Assembly (NCBI GenBank): GCA_009846005.1
Contig: VXYL01000016.1
Location: forward strand, 194,131 to 258,130
DNA length: 64,000 nt
Source: Gammaproteobacteria bacterium
Lineage (GTDB): Bacteria; Pseudomonadota; Gammaproteobacteria; Pseudomonadales; Azotimanducaceae
Direction: 5' to 3'
Positions 52,546 to 60,720 of this stretch are shown here, in pieces (positions within the stretch are counted from its first letter, which is position 1; each line of letters starts with the position of its first letter). The position numbers were made by a program, and so were the translations under genes. A model generated the notes under the pieces. The model saw only the letters and a list, made by a program, of their open reading frames with translations, had not been told where the DNA came from and made no database searches.

Positions 52546-53890
52546 AGCGCATCCAGTCGTTGGCGCGGGATTTGACCCGCCAGATTCCGTCCCCGCCGCA
52601 TTCGGCGATATCCGACAACGGTACGGCCGGCGTTCCGCCGGTACCGCGAGGCATCCTGCCAGTAGGCAATAGCGGCAGGTTGTACTTCTCCCACCACGCG
52701 GGCTCGTCCACGACATTGCCTTCCACGGGGTGCCGGCCCAGGTTCCACTCCCGGAACATGTCGTCGAAGGGTTCCGGCCGCGCCAGCACGAATTCGTTCG
52801 AATCCATGATCCACTGGTTGGTGACCTCCCGATGGCCGTCGGCCGGGTCGTCGTCGGACTCCTCGGAGAAGCGGAACACGCCGTCCATGTCGCAGTTGAT
52901 CCGGGGTCCGCCGTTCTTGCCGGCCGCGGTCCAGCGCATGTGGCTGCGCTCGCGCACCTTGTTGAAGTCCTGCACGGCGGCGAGTCGTATGTAGTCGGTC
53001 TCATGGATTCCCGCGGAATGTACGATCCAGCCGTGGCAGAAGATCACGTCGCCGGCTTTACCTGTGAATTCAAGTGGTTGAACATTGGTTTTGATGTGGT
53101 CCATCACTTCCGACGAGCATTCCGTCGCCACCCAGTTCAGGGCTTGGGCGGATGTCGGATAGAGCAGCTGCGGCGAAGTGGGATAGATTGTGAAGCCGCC
53201 GGAGTTGGGCGGCACGTCCTCCAGGTAGGTGACCGCCGACAGCTCCGTCATGCTCTGATCCATATGCGGGCCGAGTCTCGACGCGGGTGCCTCTGGGTCG
53301 CGCGGAAACACCGCGTAGATGCCGCGGTTGCGGCGCGGACGCTTGACCGGACCACCGAGCAGGGCTTCCAGCATGAAGAGCATGCGGGGGTGTGCCGAGG
53401 TCGCGGCAACGAACGCCGGGTCGTGGCCGATGCCGTGCCAGCGCCAGACATCGTTGCTCATGTCCCGGGTCAGCTTGTAGGGGAGGCGCCCAATGCGCTC
53501 GCCGACCGTTGCCCCGGGTCGTTCATCGTCCGGTGTCGGCCAGGCGCCGCAGCCCATCCAGTTGTTCGCGAGGCCCCAGCGGTTCTCCTTGGGCCAGTGT
53601 TCGCCGGGCGCGCTCCAACCGCCTTGATCCCGTGACAGCCCGGCCGCGGTCACCGGCGGCTGTTGCCACCAGAGATCGATGAACGGCTTGAAAGCGCTCC
53701 TCGGAATCAGCCCCCGCTTGACGACGAATCCCAAGGTTCTGAATTGCTCGATCTCGGCGCGGCTCAACCCCAGTTGGTCGGACCCGGGCGGGTCGAGGTC
53801 GGGCGTGATCGGCACCGGCCGCAAAGCGGGTGGCGACTTGGTCGACAGAGCCATCTCCGGGTCTTTCGGCGGCGGTGCCTGTTCGACCAT
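52541..53890 (-). CDS. Phytanoyl-CoA dioxygenase (PhyH) family Fe(II)/2-oxoglutarate enzyme
   Basis: The 449-residue protein has the PhyH fold. The metal-binding H-x-D is in SRLGPHMDQSMTELSAVTYL. The distal His lies in VIFCHGWIVHSAGIHETDYI, with a following Arg (TDYIRLAAV) for 2-oxoglutarate. An N-terminal region (SRAEIEQFRTLGFVVKRGLI) is typical. It is the last of a five-gene operon with a P450 (13-base gap), suggesting that it hydroxylates the same product. The stop is within a REP unit. Native substrate unknown. Confidence 0.88.
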   Translation of the reverse strand: MVEQAPPPKDPEMALSTKSPPALRPVPITPDLDPPGSDQLGLSRAEIEQFRTLGFVVKRGLIPRSAFKPFIDLWWQQPPVTAAGLSRDQGGWSAPGEHWPKENRWGLANNWMGCGAWPTPDDERPGATVGERIGRLPYKLTRDMSNDVWRWHGIGHDPAFVAATSAHPRMLFMLEALLGGPVKRPRRNRGIYAVFPRDPEAPASRLGPHMDQSMTELSAVTYLEDVPPNSGGFTIYPTSPQLLYPTSAQALNWVATECSSEVMDHIKTNVQPLEFTGKAGDVIFCHGWIVHSAGIHETDYIRLAAVQDFNKVRERSHMRWTAAGKNGGPRINCDMDGVFRFSEESDDDPADGHREVTNQWIMDSNEFVLARPEPFDDMFREWNLGRHPVEGNVVDEPAWWEKYNLPLLPTGRMPRGTGGTPAVPLSDIAECGGDGIWRVKSRANDWMRS

Positions 53891-53903
53891 CGGGACTTCC
53901 CGC

Positions 53904-55163
53904 CTATTTCATCCGGTAGCGGATGGGAAGGCTCTTCAGGCCGCCGACGAACGTGGAGCGGGTGTACGCAGGATCGCCGTTCAGTTCGACATGGTCAACG
54001 CGACTCAGCAGTTCTCGATACAGCGCCGCCAACTCCATCCTCGCCAAGTGCTGGCCAAGGCAGACGTGGGGTCCGTAGCCGAACGCCAGGTGGTTGGCGC
54101 GTCGGTCGACGCGGAACGAGAACGGTTCTTCGAAAACGGCGTCGTCGCGGTTCGCGGACACGTACCACAGCGCGCATGCCTGGCCCTTCGCCACATCGAC
54201 ACCGCCGACACGGCAATCGTCCGTCGCCGTCCGCATGAACTGCCGGACAGGGGTTACCCAGCGAATGACTTCGTCGATCGCGGATCCCATGTGGCGATCG
54301 GGATTCTCACGGAGCTTAGCCAACTCCCCGGGGTTCTCGATGAGCGCCAGCAGTCCGCCGGCGGCCGAGGAACTCGTCGTGTCGTGGCCCGCGGTGGCGA
54401 TGATGATGTAGTAGCCGTTGGTTTCGAGTTCGGGCACGGGCCCGCCGTCGATGCGGGCGTTGGCGATCAGGCTCGCGACGTCGTCCGTCGGCTTGGCACG
54501 GCGTTCGGCTGTCAATGCCTGGAAATACGCCTCGAAGTCCGCCACGACGTCCATCAGCGACTCGGGTTCGAAGGAACGTTGGACATCCGGGTCGGCGCTT
54601 CCGAAGAGCTCCTGAGTCAGCTTCAGCATCAGCGGTTCGTCCTCGTCGGGAACGCCGAGGATCGACATGATCACGCGCAGCGGGTACCACATCGCCACAT
54701 CCTTGACGAAGTCGCACTCGCCGCCGAGGTCCGCCAGGCGGTTCACGTACTCCGTCGCCAACTCCGCGATCCGGCCCTCGAGCCGGCGCAGATTGGATCC
54801 CATGAACCAGCGCTGGGTGAGCGCCCGGTAGCGCGTGTGGTCCGGATCGTCCATGGTCACCAGGGAGCGGACGAGGTGGCGCCGGCCGGCAAGGTGCTGC
54901 GTCAGTGCCTCGAGGATCTTCCCGGAGAGGATGGGGCGCGGGTCGTTGATGAACAGCTTCTTGTCGCTCTCGATGGCCTTGATGTCGGCATGCCGGGTGA
55001 CGGAGAAGAACGGATCGAAACCGTTGGGGGACATCCATCGAACGGGGTCGTTTTCGCGCAGCCAGGCGAATTGGGCGTGCACCCACGCTTCGTCCGCCCA
55101 GCGCCTCGTGCTGACGAGCGCGTCGTCGAGTTCGGGCGACTCGGTGACCACTTCAAGCATCAT
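53904..55163 (-). CDS. Cytochrome P450
   Basis: The 419-residue P450 of bacterial class I type shows the I-helix oxygen motif (IIIATAGHDTTSSSAAGGLL), the K-helix ExxR (IDEVIRWVTPVRQFM) and the haem loop LAFGYGPHVCLGQHLARMEL with the Cys ligand. ATG 55163 overlaps the upstream PhyH stop (ATGA); the longer open frame to 55598 lies inside that gene and is rejected. No ferredoxin or ferredoxin reductase is adjacent. Flanked by two PhyH oxygenases, it probably takes part in stepwise oxidation of a lipid or terpenoid; that substrate is inference. Confidence 0.95.
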   Translation of the reverse strand: MMLEVVTESPELDDALVSTRRWADEAWVHAQFAWLRENDPVRWMSPNGFDPFFSVTRHADIKAIESDKKLFINDPRPILSGKILEALTQHLAGRRHLVRSLVTMDDPDHTRYRALTQRWFMGSNLRRLEGRIAELATEYVNRLADLGGECDFVKDVAMWYPLRVIMSILGVPDEDEPLMLKLTQELFGSADPDVQRSFEPESLMDVVADFEAYFQALTAERRAKPTDDVASLIANARIDGGPVPELETNGYYIIIATAGHDTTSSSAAGGLLALIENPGELAKLRENPDRHMGSAIDEVIRWVTPVRQFMRTATDDCRVGGVDVAKGQACALWYVSANRDDAVFEEPFSFRVDRRANHLAFGYGPHVCLGQHLARMELAALYRELLSRVDHVELNGDPAYTRSTFVGGLKSLPIRYRMK

Positions 55164-56539
55164 GCTTCCACTGGCGGCAGGCGACCCAGGGAATATTCCG
55201 GGCTGGCCGGAAACGTTAGCGGCACCGGGTAGCGACCCCCTTGCTTCGCGCGTTCCCGCTCGACGGTCTCCTGCATGCCGTCCCATTCCGACCACATGTC
55301 GCATAGGTGATCGATGGTCATCTGGTACGGGTTGTAGCTCTCGTAGTCGAACTCCACCGCCGACGCGTCCGCGAGGCGGTCGTTCTGGTCGCGGGTTCCG
55401 TGAAGCCACCGCGGGTCCCCCTCGTAGGGGTTGTTGGGGCGAAAGCGGCGCACGCGGAAGAACGCCCCGTAGCGCGTGTGGCGGGAATGGTTGGCGGTGC
55501 CGGCGTGGGGCAGGCCGTGCAGGGCGACGAACGCATCGCCTTCCTCGAGCACAACCGGCGTGATCCAGGTATAGGGCTTGCCACGACTGTCGCGCCATCC
55601 CTCGATGTCGACGAAACCGCCGTGGCGGCCATGCGGCGGCTGCAGCAGCGGGGCGGGCATTCCCATCCGGGGCGCGCCGCTTGCCACGGAAGCAGGATCC
55701 ACGCGCGGCCAGCCCGGTCCCTCGTAGCCGATGGGACCGCCGGCGTCGCGCTGCATCCGGAAGAACTGCTCCATGTCGTGGTGGAAGCCGCGTCGCACGC
55801 CGGTTTGCCCGCAGCCCATCTGCGTCTGATCGCTGAAGGCGATGCCGACGAATGCCGTGAAGGTCCCGAGCGTGAGCGTCCGCTCCGGGTCCATGTAGAA
55901 CGGCGTCCCCATCGGGTTCTTAACGGTGTGGTCGAGGTGACTCATGTAACGGTGCATCGCCTCGGGATCGTTCGGATCCTTGCCGAGCGCGACGATGTCC
56001 TCGACGCTCTTGGGGTAGTACTGCGGCGGCGGGGCCATCATGCCGTCGATATGACCCATCTCGCCCTGGTCGCCGCCGACGAATCCACGGTCGTCGGCAC
56101 CGGGCGTGTTGTGGGCGTCGCAGGCGATGATCGGCGAGAACGGCCCGATGAGTTCCCGCAAGGCGCTCCCTAACCGGCTGCCCTCGAACATGTTCACGAA
56201 GCCCTGCTGGCACTCCGGCGTGGTCGCGAAGAACTGGAATCCCCGCTGGAAATCGGTGGTGCCGCCGCTGGCACGCAGACCCTCTACCCGTTCGCGCGCG
56301 TCACGGGTCAATTGCAACGGCACCGCGCGTTTGATGACCAGGAATCCATCCCGGTAGAGCCGCGTCTTCTGTTCCTGGGTGATTTCGATTCTGGGTCCGG
56401 TAGGCGAGGGCAGCGGTTTCGGGTTGATTCCGGCGCGAACCTCCGGGAAATGCTCGTAGTCGCGCGGCGGGCCGCTCGTCGCCATCTCCCAGCCGACGGT
56501 TCCCGCGACGGCAGCGTTGTTCTCGGCGTTGTCGTTCAT
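55160..56539 (-). CDS. Phytanoyl-CoA dioxygenase (PhyH) family enzyme, second copy
   Basis: The 459-residue PhyH-type protein carries KTRLYRDGFLVIKRAVPLQL at the N-terminal side of the fold, a possible H-x-D (MGHIDGMMAPPPQYY) and the distal His/Arg region VALHGLPHAGTANHSRHTRY then GAFFRVRRF. It is clearly different from the PhyH at 52.5 kb, so the two are not a recent duplication. It is third in the operon, 18 bases after DUF5990 and overlapping the P450. Confidence 0.84.
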   Translation of the reverse strand: MNDNAENNAAVAGTVGWEMATSGPPRDYEHFPEVRAGINPKPLPSPTGPRIEITQEQKTRLYRDGFLVIKRAVPLQLTRDARERVEGLRASGGTTDFQRGFQFFATTPECQQGFVNMFEGSRLGSALRELIGPFSPIIACDAHNTPGADDRGFVGGDQGEMGHIDGMMAPPPQYYPKSVEDIVALGKDPNDPEAMHRYMSHLDHTVKNPMGTPFYMDPERTLTLGTFTAFVGIAFSDQTQMGCGQTGVRRGFHHDMEQFFRMQRDAGGPIGYEGPGWPRVDPASVASGAPRMGMPAPLLQPPHGRHGGFVDIEGWRDSRGKPYTWITPVVLEEGDAFVALHGLPHAGTANHSRHTRYGAFFRVRRFRPNNPYEGDPRWLHGTRDQNDRLADASAVEFDYESYNPYQMTIDHLCDMWSEWDGMQETVERERAKQGGRYPVPLTFPASPEYSLGRLPPVEA

Positions 56540-56557
56540 GGAATGTCCCCTCCGTCG

Positions 56558-57022
56558 TCAATCTTGGACGGCTACCCAGCCATCGTCCAGCAGGGGAACC
56601 GACGCGAGGGTAGGTCCCCCGCCCGGGCGGGAAGCCGCAAAGCGAGCGAAGAGGCATCCGTGGTCTGCCGTCGCGGATTGGACACTCGCCCAGTCGATCG
56701 CCGCCAACGGTACCTTGACGCGCCCGGACCAATGCGGCGCGGCCCCTGCGACGCATTGCCCAACGCAGATATAGAAGAACCGGGCGCCACGCGGGCCCTG
56801 AACGAAAGGCCCGAAAACGTCGGGCTCGGACCCGCTTTTGGCCTTGCGGACCGTGACGTCGAGGTCGAATACGATCGCATCGTTGTCGCCTTCGAGCACT
56901 TCGACGTAGTCGAGGCGCTCGCTTCTCGAACCCTTGCCGCGCTGCAGGCAGAAGGCGTAGCCCTCGGGTGGATCGACAAGCTCGATCCGGATGGCAAGGG
57001 CAACGTCGGTCACGGCAATCAC
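56558..57022 (-). CDS. DUF5990-family protein
   Basis: The 154-residue protein resembles DUF5990: LAIRIELVDPPEGYAFCLQR, LEGDNDAIVFDLDVTVRK, FGPFVQGPRGARFFYICVGQ and GRVKVPLAAIDWASVQSA. The function of this family is unknown. ATG 57022 overlaps the GyrI-like gene stop. It is the second gene of the PhyH/P450 operon. Confidence 0.8.
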   Translation of the reverse strand: MIAVTDVALAIRIELVDPPEGYAFCLQRGKGSRSERLDYVEVLEGDNDAIVFDLDVTVRKAKSGSEPDVFGPFVQGPRGARFFYICVGQCVAGAAPHWSGRVKVPLAAIDWASVQSATADHGCLFARFAASRPGGGPTLASVPLLDDGWVAVQD

Positions 57023-57675
57023 CGAATCTCGATCTGTACTTCGGTGATGTGCTGCTTTGCCTGGTGGTCGAAGGCATGGTAGAGCTCGCGGTACAGGCGC
57101 TCGGTGTAGACGAGGCCCTTTTCATCGGCGCGTTCCTCCCAGCGGAGTTCTTGCCAGCCGCTGTTGGGCTCGTGCGGGAAAGGACCTTCGTAGATCAGGC
57201 TCGCGAACTTCATCGCCGGGTAGCGCTTGATCTCGAATCCGCTCGCGGCGTCGACCTTCGTACCGTCTTCGACGACGACGCCGACGTCGAACACCATTGG
57301 TCCCTGGGCGCCCTCGATCCAGTTGTAGAGGTAGACCTCGCTCGGCGTGTCGTCCTTTGGCTTAACGCCGGCGGTTCTCACGAAGTCCCACAGGTTCGCG
57401 GTGTCCATGTAGGGGAGCATCTCTTGGCCGAGGCTGATCGGTCGGCCGCTCGACTGAACGAGGAAGGTGGCTGGCGGGTACTCCTTGACCCCGAGGTCGT
57501 AGATCGCGAAGTGCTCGCCCTGCGCAACGGGTTCGAGCAGCCCGCTGCGAACCGCCGAGACGATGCGAGCCGTTTCCATGCCACCTGTTTGTTCGGCGTC
57601 GGTTTCCAGCTGGCCGCAACTCGCCAGCAAAGCAAATGCCGTCGCAAGCGGCAACGATGTGGATGGGCGTGTCAT
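57019..57675 (-). CDS. GyrI-like effector-binding lipoprotein
   Basis: ATG 57675 gives 218 residues with a lipoprotein signal ending at LLASC. The body resembles the GyrI-like/AraC effector-binding (SOUL-related) fold: HFAIYDLGVKEYPPATFLVQ, VYLYNWIEGAQGPMVFDVGV, FEIKRYPAMKFASLIYEGPF, ELYHAFDHQAKQHITEVQIE. Such domains bind small hydrophobic ligands. As first gene of the PhyH/P450 operon it might bind the substrate or product in the envelope. A longer open frame to 57948 runs into the divergent ispA gene and is rejected. Confidence 0.8.
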   Translation of the reverse strand: MTRPSTSLPLATAFALLASCGQLETDAEQTGGMETARIVSAVRSGLLEPVAQGEHFAIYDLGVKEYPPATFLVQSSGRPISLGQEMLPYMDTANLWDFVRTAGVKPKDDTPSEVYLYNWIEGAQGPMVFDVGVVVEDGTKVDAASGFEIKRYPAMKFASLIYEGPFPHEPNSGWQELRWEERADEKGLVYTERLYRELYHAFDHQAKQHITEVQIEIR

Positions 57676-57740
57676 AGGCTGATAGGTTGACAGATGCGGT
57701 CGCGTTGCGCGACGTTGGAGGCCTAGTCTTTGAGGCATTG

Positions 57741-58640
57741 ATGCCATTGCATTGCAGGATGCAGCCCGAACCAACCCCGACCAACACCACCGAGCAGCGC
57801 GTCGACCTCGTGCTGGAGCGAATGCTGTCAAGGCCGACCGACGTTCCGCCGAGACTCGCGGATGCGATGCGCTATGCCGTACTCGGCGGCGGCAAGCGCA
57901 TCCGTCCGCGCCTGGTCTACGCGTCGGGCCGGCTGGCGGGTGCGCCACCGGAGGTGCTGGACCACGCCGCGGCGGCGGTCGAACTGATCCACGCCTACTC
58001 GCTCATACACGACGACCTGCCGGCAATGGACGACGACGATTTGCGCCGCGGTCGCCCCACCGTCCACGTGGCGTTCGACGAGGCCACGGCGATACTCGCC
58101 GGCGACGCCCTGCAAGCCCTTGCGTTCGAGACGGTGTGCGCCCCCGGGGTCGACGTCGCCGTCTCCTCGAGATGGGTTCGGCTGCTCGCCCGGGCAGCGG
58201 GTGCCGCGGGCATGGTGGGCGGCCAGGTCCTCGATCTCGAGGGCGAAACCCGGCGCTTGAGTGCCTCCGAACTTGAACAATTGCATCGCCGGAAGACCGG
58301 CGCCCTGTTGCACGCCGCCGTCGTCATGGGCGTCGTGGCCGGGAACCTGCCGAGTGCCAATGCTGACGCCCTCGACCGATTCGGCAGGGAAATCGGCCTG
58401 GCGTTTCAAATCCATGACGACGTGCTCGATGCCACGGTTGCGACCGAATCCCTGGGCAAACGCCAGGGTGCGGACGCCGACCGGGGCAAGTCGACCTACG
58501 TCACGGTGCTTGGCCTCGAAACCGCGCGCAAGGAAGCCGATCGCCGAATGACAAGCGCTCTCGGGGAATTGGCGCGCTTCGGAACGGCGGCCGCCGAGCT
58601 TGCCGACCTCGCGAAGTTCATCGTATTGCGGCGGCAGTAG
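57741..58640 (+). CDS. ispA: Farnesyl diphosphate (polyprenyl) synthase
   Basis: The 299-residue trans-prenyltransferase has GGGKRIRPRLVYAS, the first Asp-rich motif in SLIHDDLPAMDDDDLRRGRP and the second in HDDVLDATVATESLGKRQGA then ADRGKSTYVTVLG. ATG 57741 has GAGG five bases before it; ATG 57759 is an alternative. TTGACA at 57687-57692 could be a -35 element in the 65-base region shared with the divergent lipoprotein gene. Its product FPP is the substrate of the squalene synthase that follows 67 bases later. Confidence 0.94.
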   Translation: MPLHCRMQPEPTPTNTTEQRVDLVLERMLSRPTDVPPRLADAMRYAVLGGGKRIRPRLVYASGRLAGAPPEVLDHAAAAVELIHAYSLIHDDLPAMDDDDLRRGRPTVHVAFDEATAILAGDALQALAFETVCAPGVDVAVSSRWVRLLARAAGAAGMVGGQVLDLEGETRRLSASELEQLHRRKTGALLHAAVVMGVVAGNLPSANADALDRFGREIGLAFQIHDDVLDATVATESLGKRQGADADRGKSTYVTVLGLETARKEADRRMTSALGELARFGTAAAELADLAKFIVLRRQ

Positions 58641-58707
58641 GCAGATTTCAAACTGATACATGCCAAGGGTTTGATTTCCGGACCGTAACCGGCCATGGTG
58701 AAGGCCG

Positions 58708-59766
58708 GTGTGGAACGACGTATTTGGAACCCCGATGGCTGTTGTCGCGGATCCCCTGACGTACCAGTCCGAAGCGCTGCCGGGCGTGTCCCGGACGTTT
58801 GCGCTGACCATCCCTCAGCTTCCCGAGCCGTTGCGCCATGCTGTCGGCAACAACTACCTGCTGTGTCGAATCGCAGACACCGTCGAAGACGAGCCAACCC
58901 TGTCCGTCGAGGAGAAGGGCATCTACCTGGATCGGTTCGTCGGCGTCGTCGAGGGCCGTTCATCCGCTAGGTCGTTCGCGGAAGATCTCCATCCGAGGTT
59001 GTCCGAAGGCACGATCGAGGCGGAGCGAGATCTCGTCGCCAATGTCGATACGGTCGTCGGCATCACGCACGGTCTTCGTCCGGCACAACGACGCGCGATC
59101 GAGCGCTGCATCCGCATCATGGCGCCGGGCATGGCCGAGTTTCAGTCCGAGTTGACGGTGCGCGGGCTCCAGGACATGCGCCAACTCGACCGCTATTGCT
59201 ACCATGTCGCCGGCGTGGTCGGCGAGACAATCACGGAACTGCTGTGCGACTACTCACCCGTCATACGGGGTCGGCGGGACCAGCTGTTCGGGTTGTCCCG
59301 TTCGTTCGGCCAGGGACTGCAGATGGTGAACATACTCAAGGACTTCTGGGAAGACCGGGAGCGCGGTGCCTGCTGGCTGCCGCGGGACGTGTTCGCAGAC
59401 GCGGGCGTGGACCTGTCCGCCGTCCGGGCAGGGCAGACCGGCGCCCGGTTCGTCTTCGCCTTGTGCCGGCTGATCGAAGTGGCGGTGCGGCACCTGAGTT
59501 CCGCCTACCGGTACACGATGCTGATTCCCGCCCGGGAAGCCGGCATCCGCCGTTTTCTGCTCTGGGCCCTCGGCATGGCCGTGCAGACCCTGCGCCGGAT
59601 CCGCGAGAACCCCACGTTCAGCGGCGGCGACCAGGTCAAGATCTCGCGCAACGAGGTACGCGCCATCGTCCTGGCGACCAGCGCCCTCGTGCGGTCGGAC
59701 CGGGCTCTGCGGTGGCTTTTCGAGCACGCTATCGACCGAATACCGCGTCCGGCCAGCGCGACGTGA
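58708..59766 (+). CDS. Squalene synthase (squalene/phytoene synthase family)
   Basis: The protein of up to 352 residues has the two Asp-rich motifs of head-to-head prenyl transferases: LLCRIADTVEDEPTLSVEEK and QMVNILKDFWEDRERGACWL. VSRTFALTIPQLPEPLRHAV and DRYCYHVAGVVGETITELLC are also typical. It more resembles one-enzyme squalene synthases than HpnC/HpnD pairs, because no second paralogue is present. GTG 58708 is the longest start; ATG 58735 is also possible. It converts two FPP to squalene. No hopene or oxidosqualene cyclase lies in the window. Confidence 0.9.
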   Translation: MWNDVFGTPMAVVADPLTYQSEALPGVSRTFALTIPQLPEPLRHAVGNNYLLCRIADTVEDEPTLSVEEKGIYLDRFVGVVEGRSSARSFAEDLHPRLSEGTIEAERDLVANVDTVVGITHGLRPAQRRAIERCIRIMAPGMAEFQSELTVRGLQDMRQLDRYCYHVAGVVGETITELLCDYSPVIRGRRDQLFGLSRSFGQGLQMVNILKDFWEDRERGACWLPRDVFADAGVDLSAVRAGQTGARFVFALCRLIEVAVRHLSSAYRYTMLIPAREAGIRRFLLWALGMAVQTLRRIRENPTFSGGDQVKISRNEVRAIVLATSALVRSDRALRWLFEHAIDRIPRPASAT

Positions 59767-60557
59767 CGCCGACCGACCTGGTCGCTCGGCGAACTTACCC
59801 AAGGCGACGACCACCCTGGCAAGGCGTGCGGTTCGTAGCGGCGTTTGTCGCCGCGACTCTCGCGGTTCCCGCCGTGCATGCCGAGCCGTCGATCGATGCG
59901 GCGCGTGCCGCCTTCGACGAGGGGCGCTATCTCGAGGCCGCCGATATGGGGGAATCCCTGGACACCTCGGAAGGTTACGCGTTGGCGGCCGACGCATTGT
60001 CGGTGCACGGGCACTACATTGCCGCGGATGCCGACAAGCAACCGCTTCTCCAACGCGCCCGCAGCTTGGCAGATAAAGCCGTCGCGCTCGACGAAACAAG
60101 CGCCGAGGCCCGGTTCCAGGTGGCCCACGCCATGGGGCGCTACGCGCAGAGCATCGGGCCGACCAAGGCCCTTAGACAGGGTTTTGTAGGAGGGTCGCGC
60201 GAGGCGATCGAGGCCGCACTCGAGATCGATCCCGACATGGCCGAGGCCCGGTTGAGCCTGGCGTCCTGGCACGCCGACGTCGTGGATGGCTTCGGTCGGA
60301 TGCTCGGCAGAATGACCTACGGCGCGACCGTCCAGGCCGCGATCGACAACTACGAGCGGACCCTCGAACTCGCCCCTGACGAGAAGGTCGCCTATGTCGA
60401 ATTCGCCCGCGGGCTGGCGGCGATCGGAGGCCGCAAGGAACGCGCCCGCGTCAGGGAGCTTCTCAACCAAGCGCTGAAGCTGCCCGTGCGCAACGACTTC
60501 GACCGAATCATCCACGAACGCGCCACGGCGCATCTGGAGAGCCTCGACGCCCCGTAG
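59763..60557 (+). CDS. Exported TPR-repeat protein coupled to squalene synthase
   Basis: GTG 59763 overlaps the squalene synthase stop (GTGA); GTG 59826 is an alternative. The 264-residue product has a signal peptide (FVAAFVAATLAVPAVHA) and TPR-like helices (AARAAFDEGRYLEAADMGES, AVALDETSAEARFQVAHAMG, AIDNYERTLELAPDEKVAYV). The frame is also open back to 59196 but only as a shadow. Its link to squalene metabolism is unknown. The TAG stop is the start of a degenerate REP element. Confidence 0.82.
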   Translation: MTPTDLVARRTYPRRRPPWQGVRFVAAFVAATLAVPAVHAEPSIDAARAAFDEGRYLEAADMGESLDTSEGYALAADALSVHGHYIAADADKQPLLQRARSLADKAVALDETSAEARFQVAHAMGRYAQSIGPTKALRQGFVGGSREAIEAALEIDPDMAEARLSLASWHADVVDGFGRMLGRMTYGATVQAAIDNYERTLELAPDEKVAYVEFARGLAAIGGRKERARVRELLNQALKLPVRNDFDRIIHERATAHLESLDAP

Positions 60558-60692
60558 GGACTGGGGCGGTGGGGGCTGCCAGGCGGCGAGTGGCGCCCTT
60601 GCGGGCGCGGACGAGCAGTCTGGTGGCGTTGTCCCGTCCCCTCTCCGTAGCATCGACAATGCCGTCGCGGGGGGACAAGCCCCGCCACTACG
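60553..60692. repeat. Degenerate REPIN between convergent genes (locus R12)
   Basis: The left end CCGTAGGGACTGGGGCGG begins at 60553 and includes a gene stop. The right unit (about 60667-60692) reads GCGGGGGG, ACAAG, CCCCGCC and ACTACG with mismatches. The middle carries decayed copies, such as GTTGTCCCGTCCC at 60629. No gene was seen in this 163-base gap. Confidence 0.75.
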
Positions 60693-60720
60693 GATTCCGT
60701 CGGTATGAGGCGCGGCCTTG

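Noticed and set aside
53904..55598. 564-residue version of the cytochrome P450
   Set aside because: The extra 145 residues are a shadow of the PhyH gene in another frame; ATG 55163 gives a standard P450 with ATGA coupling.
57019..57948. 309-residue version of the GyrI-like protein
   Set aside because: The added N-terminal part overlaps ispA on the other strand and lacks a signal; ATG 57675 gives a clear lipoprotein signal.
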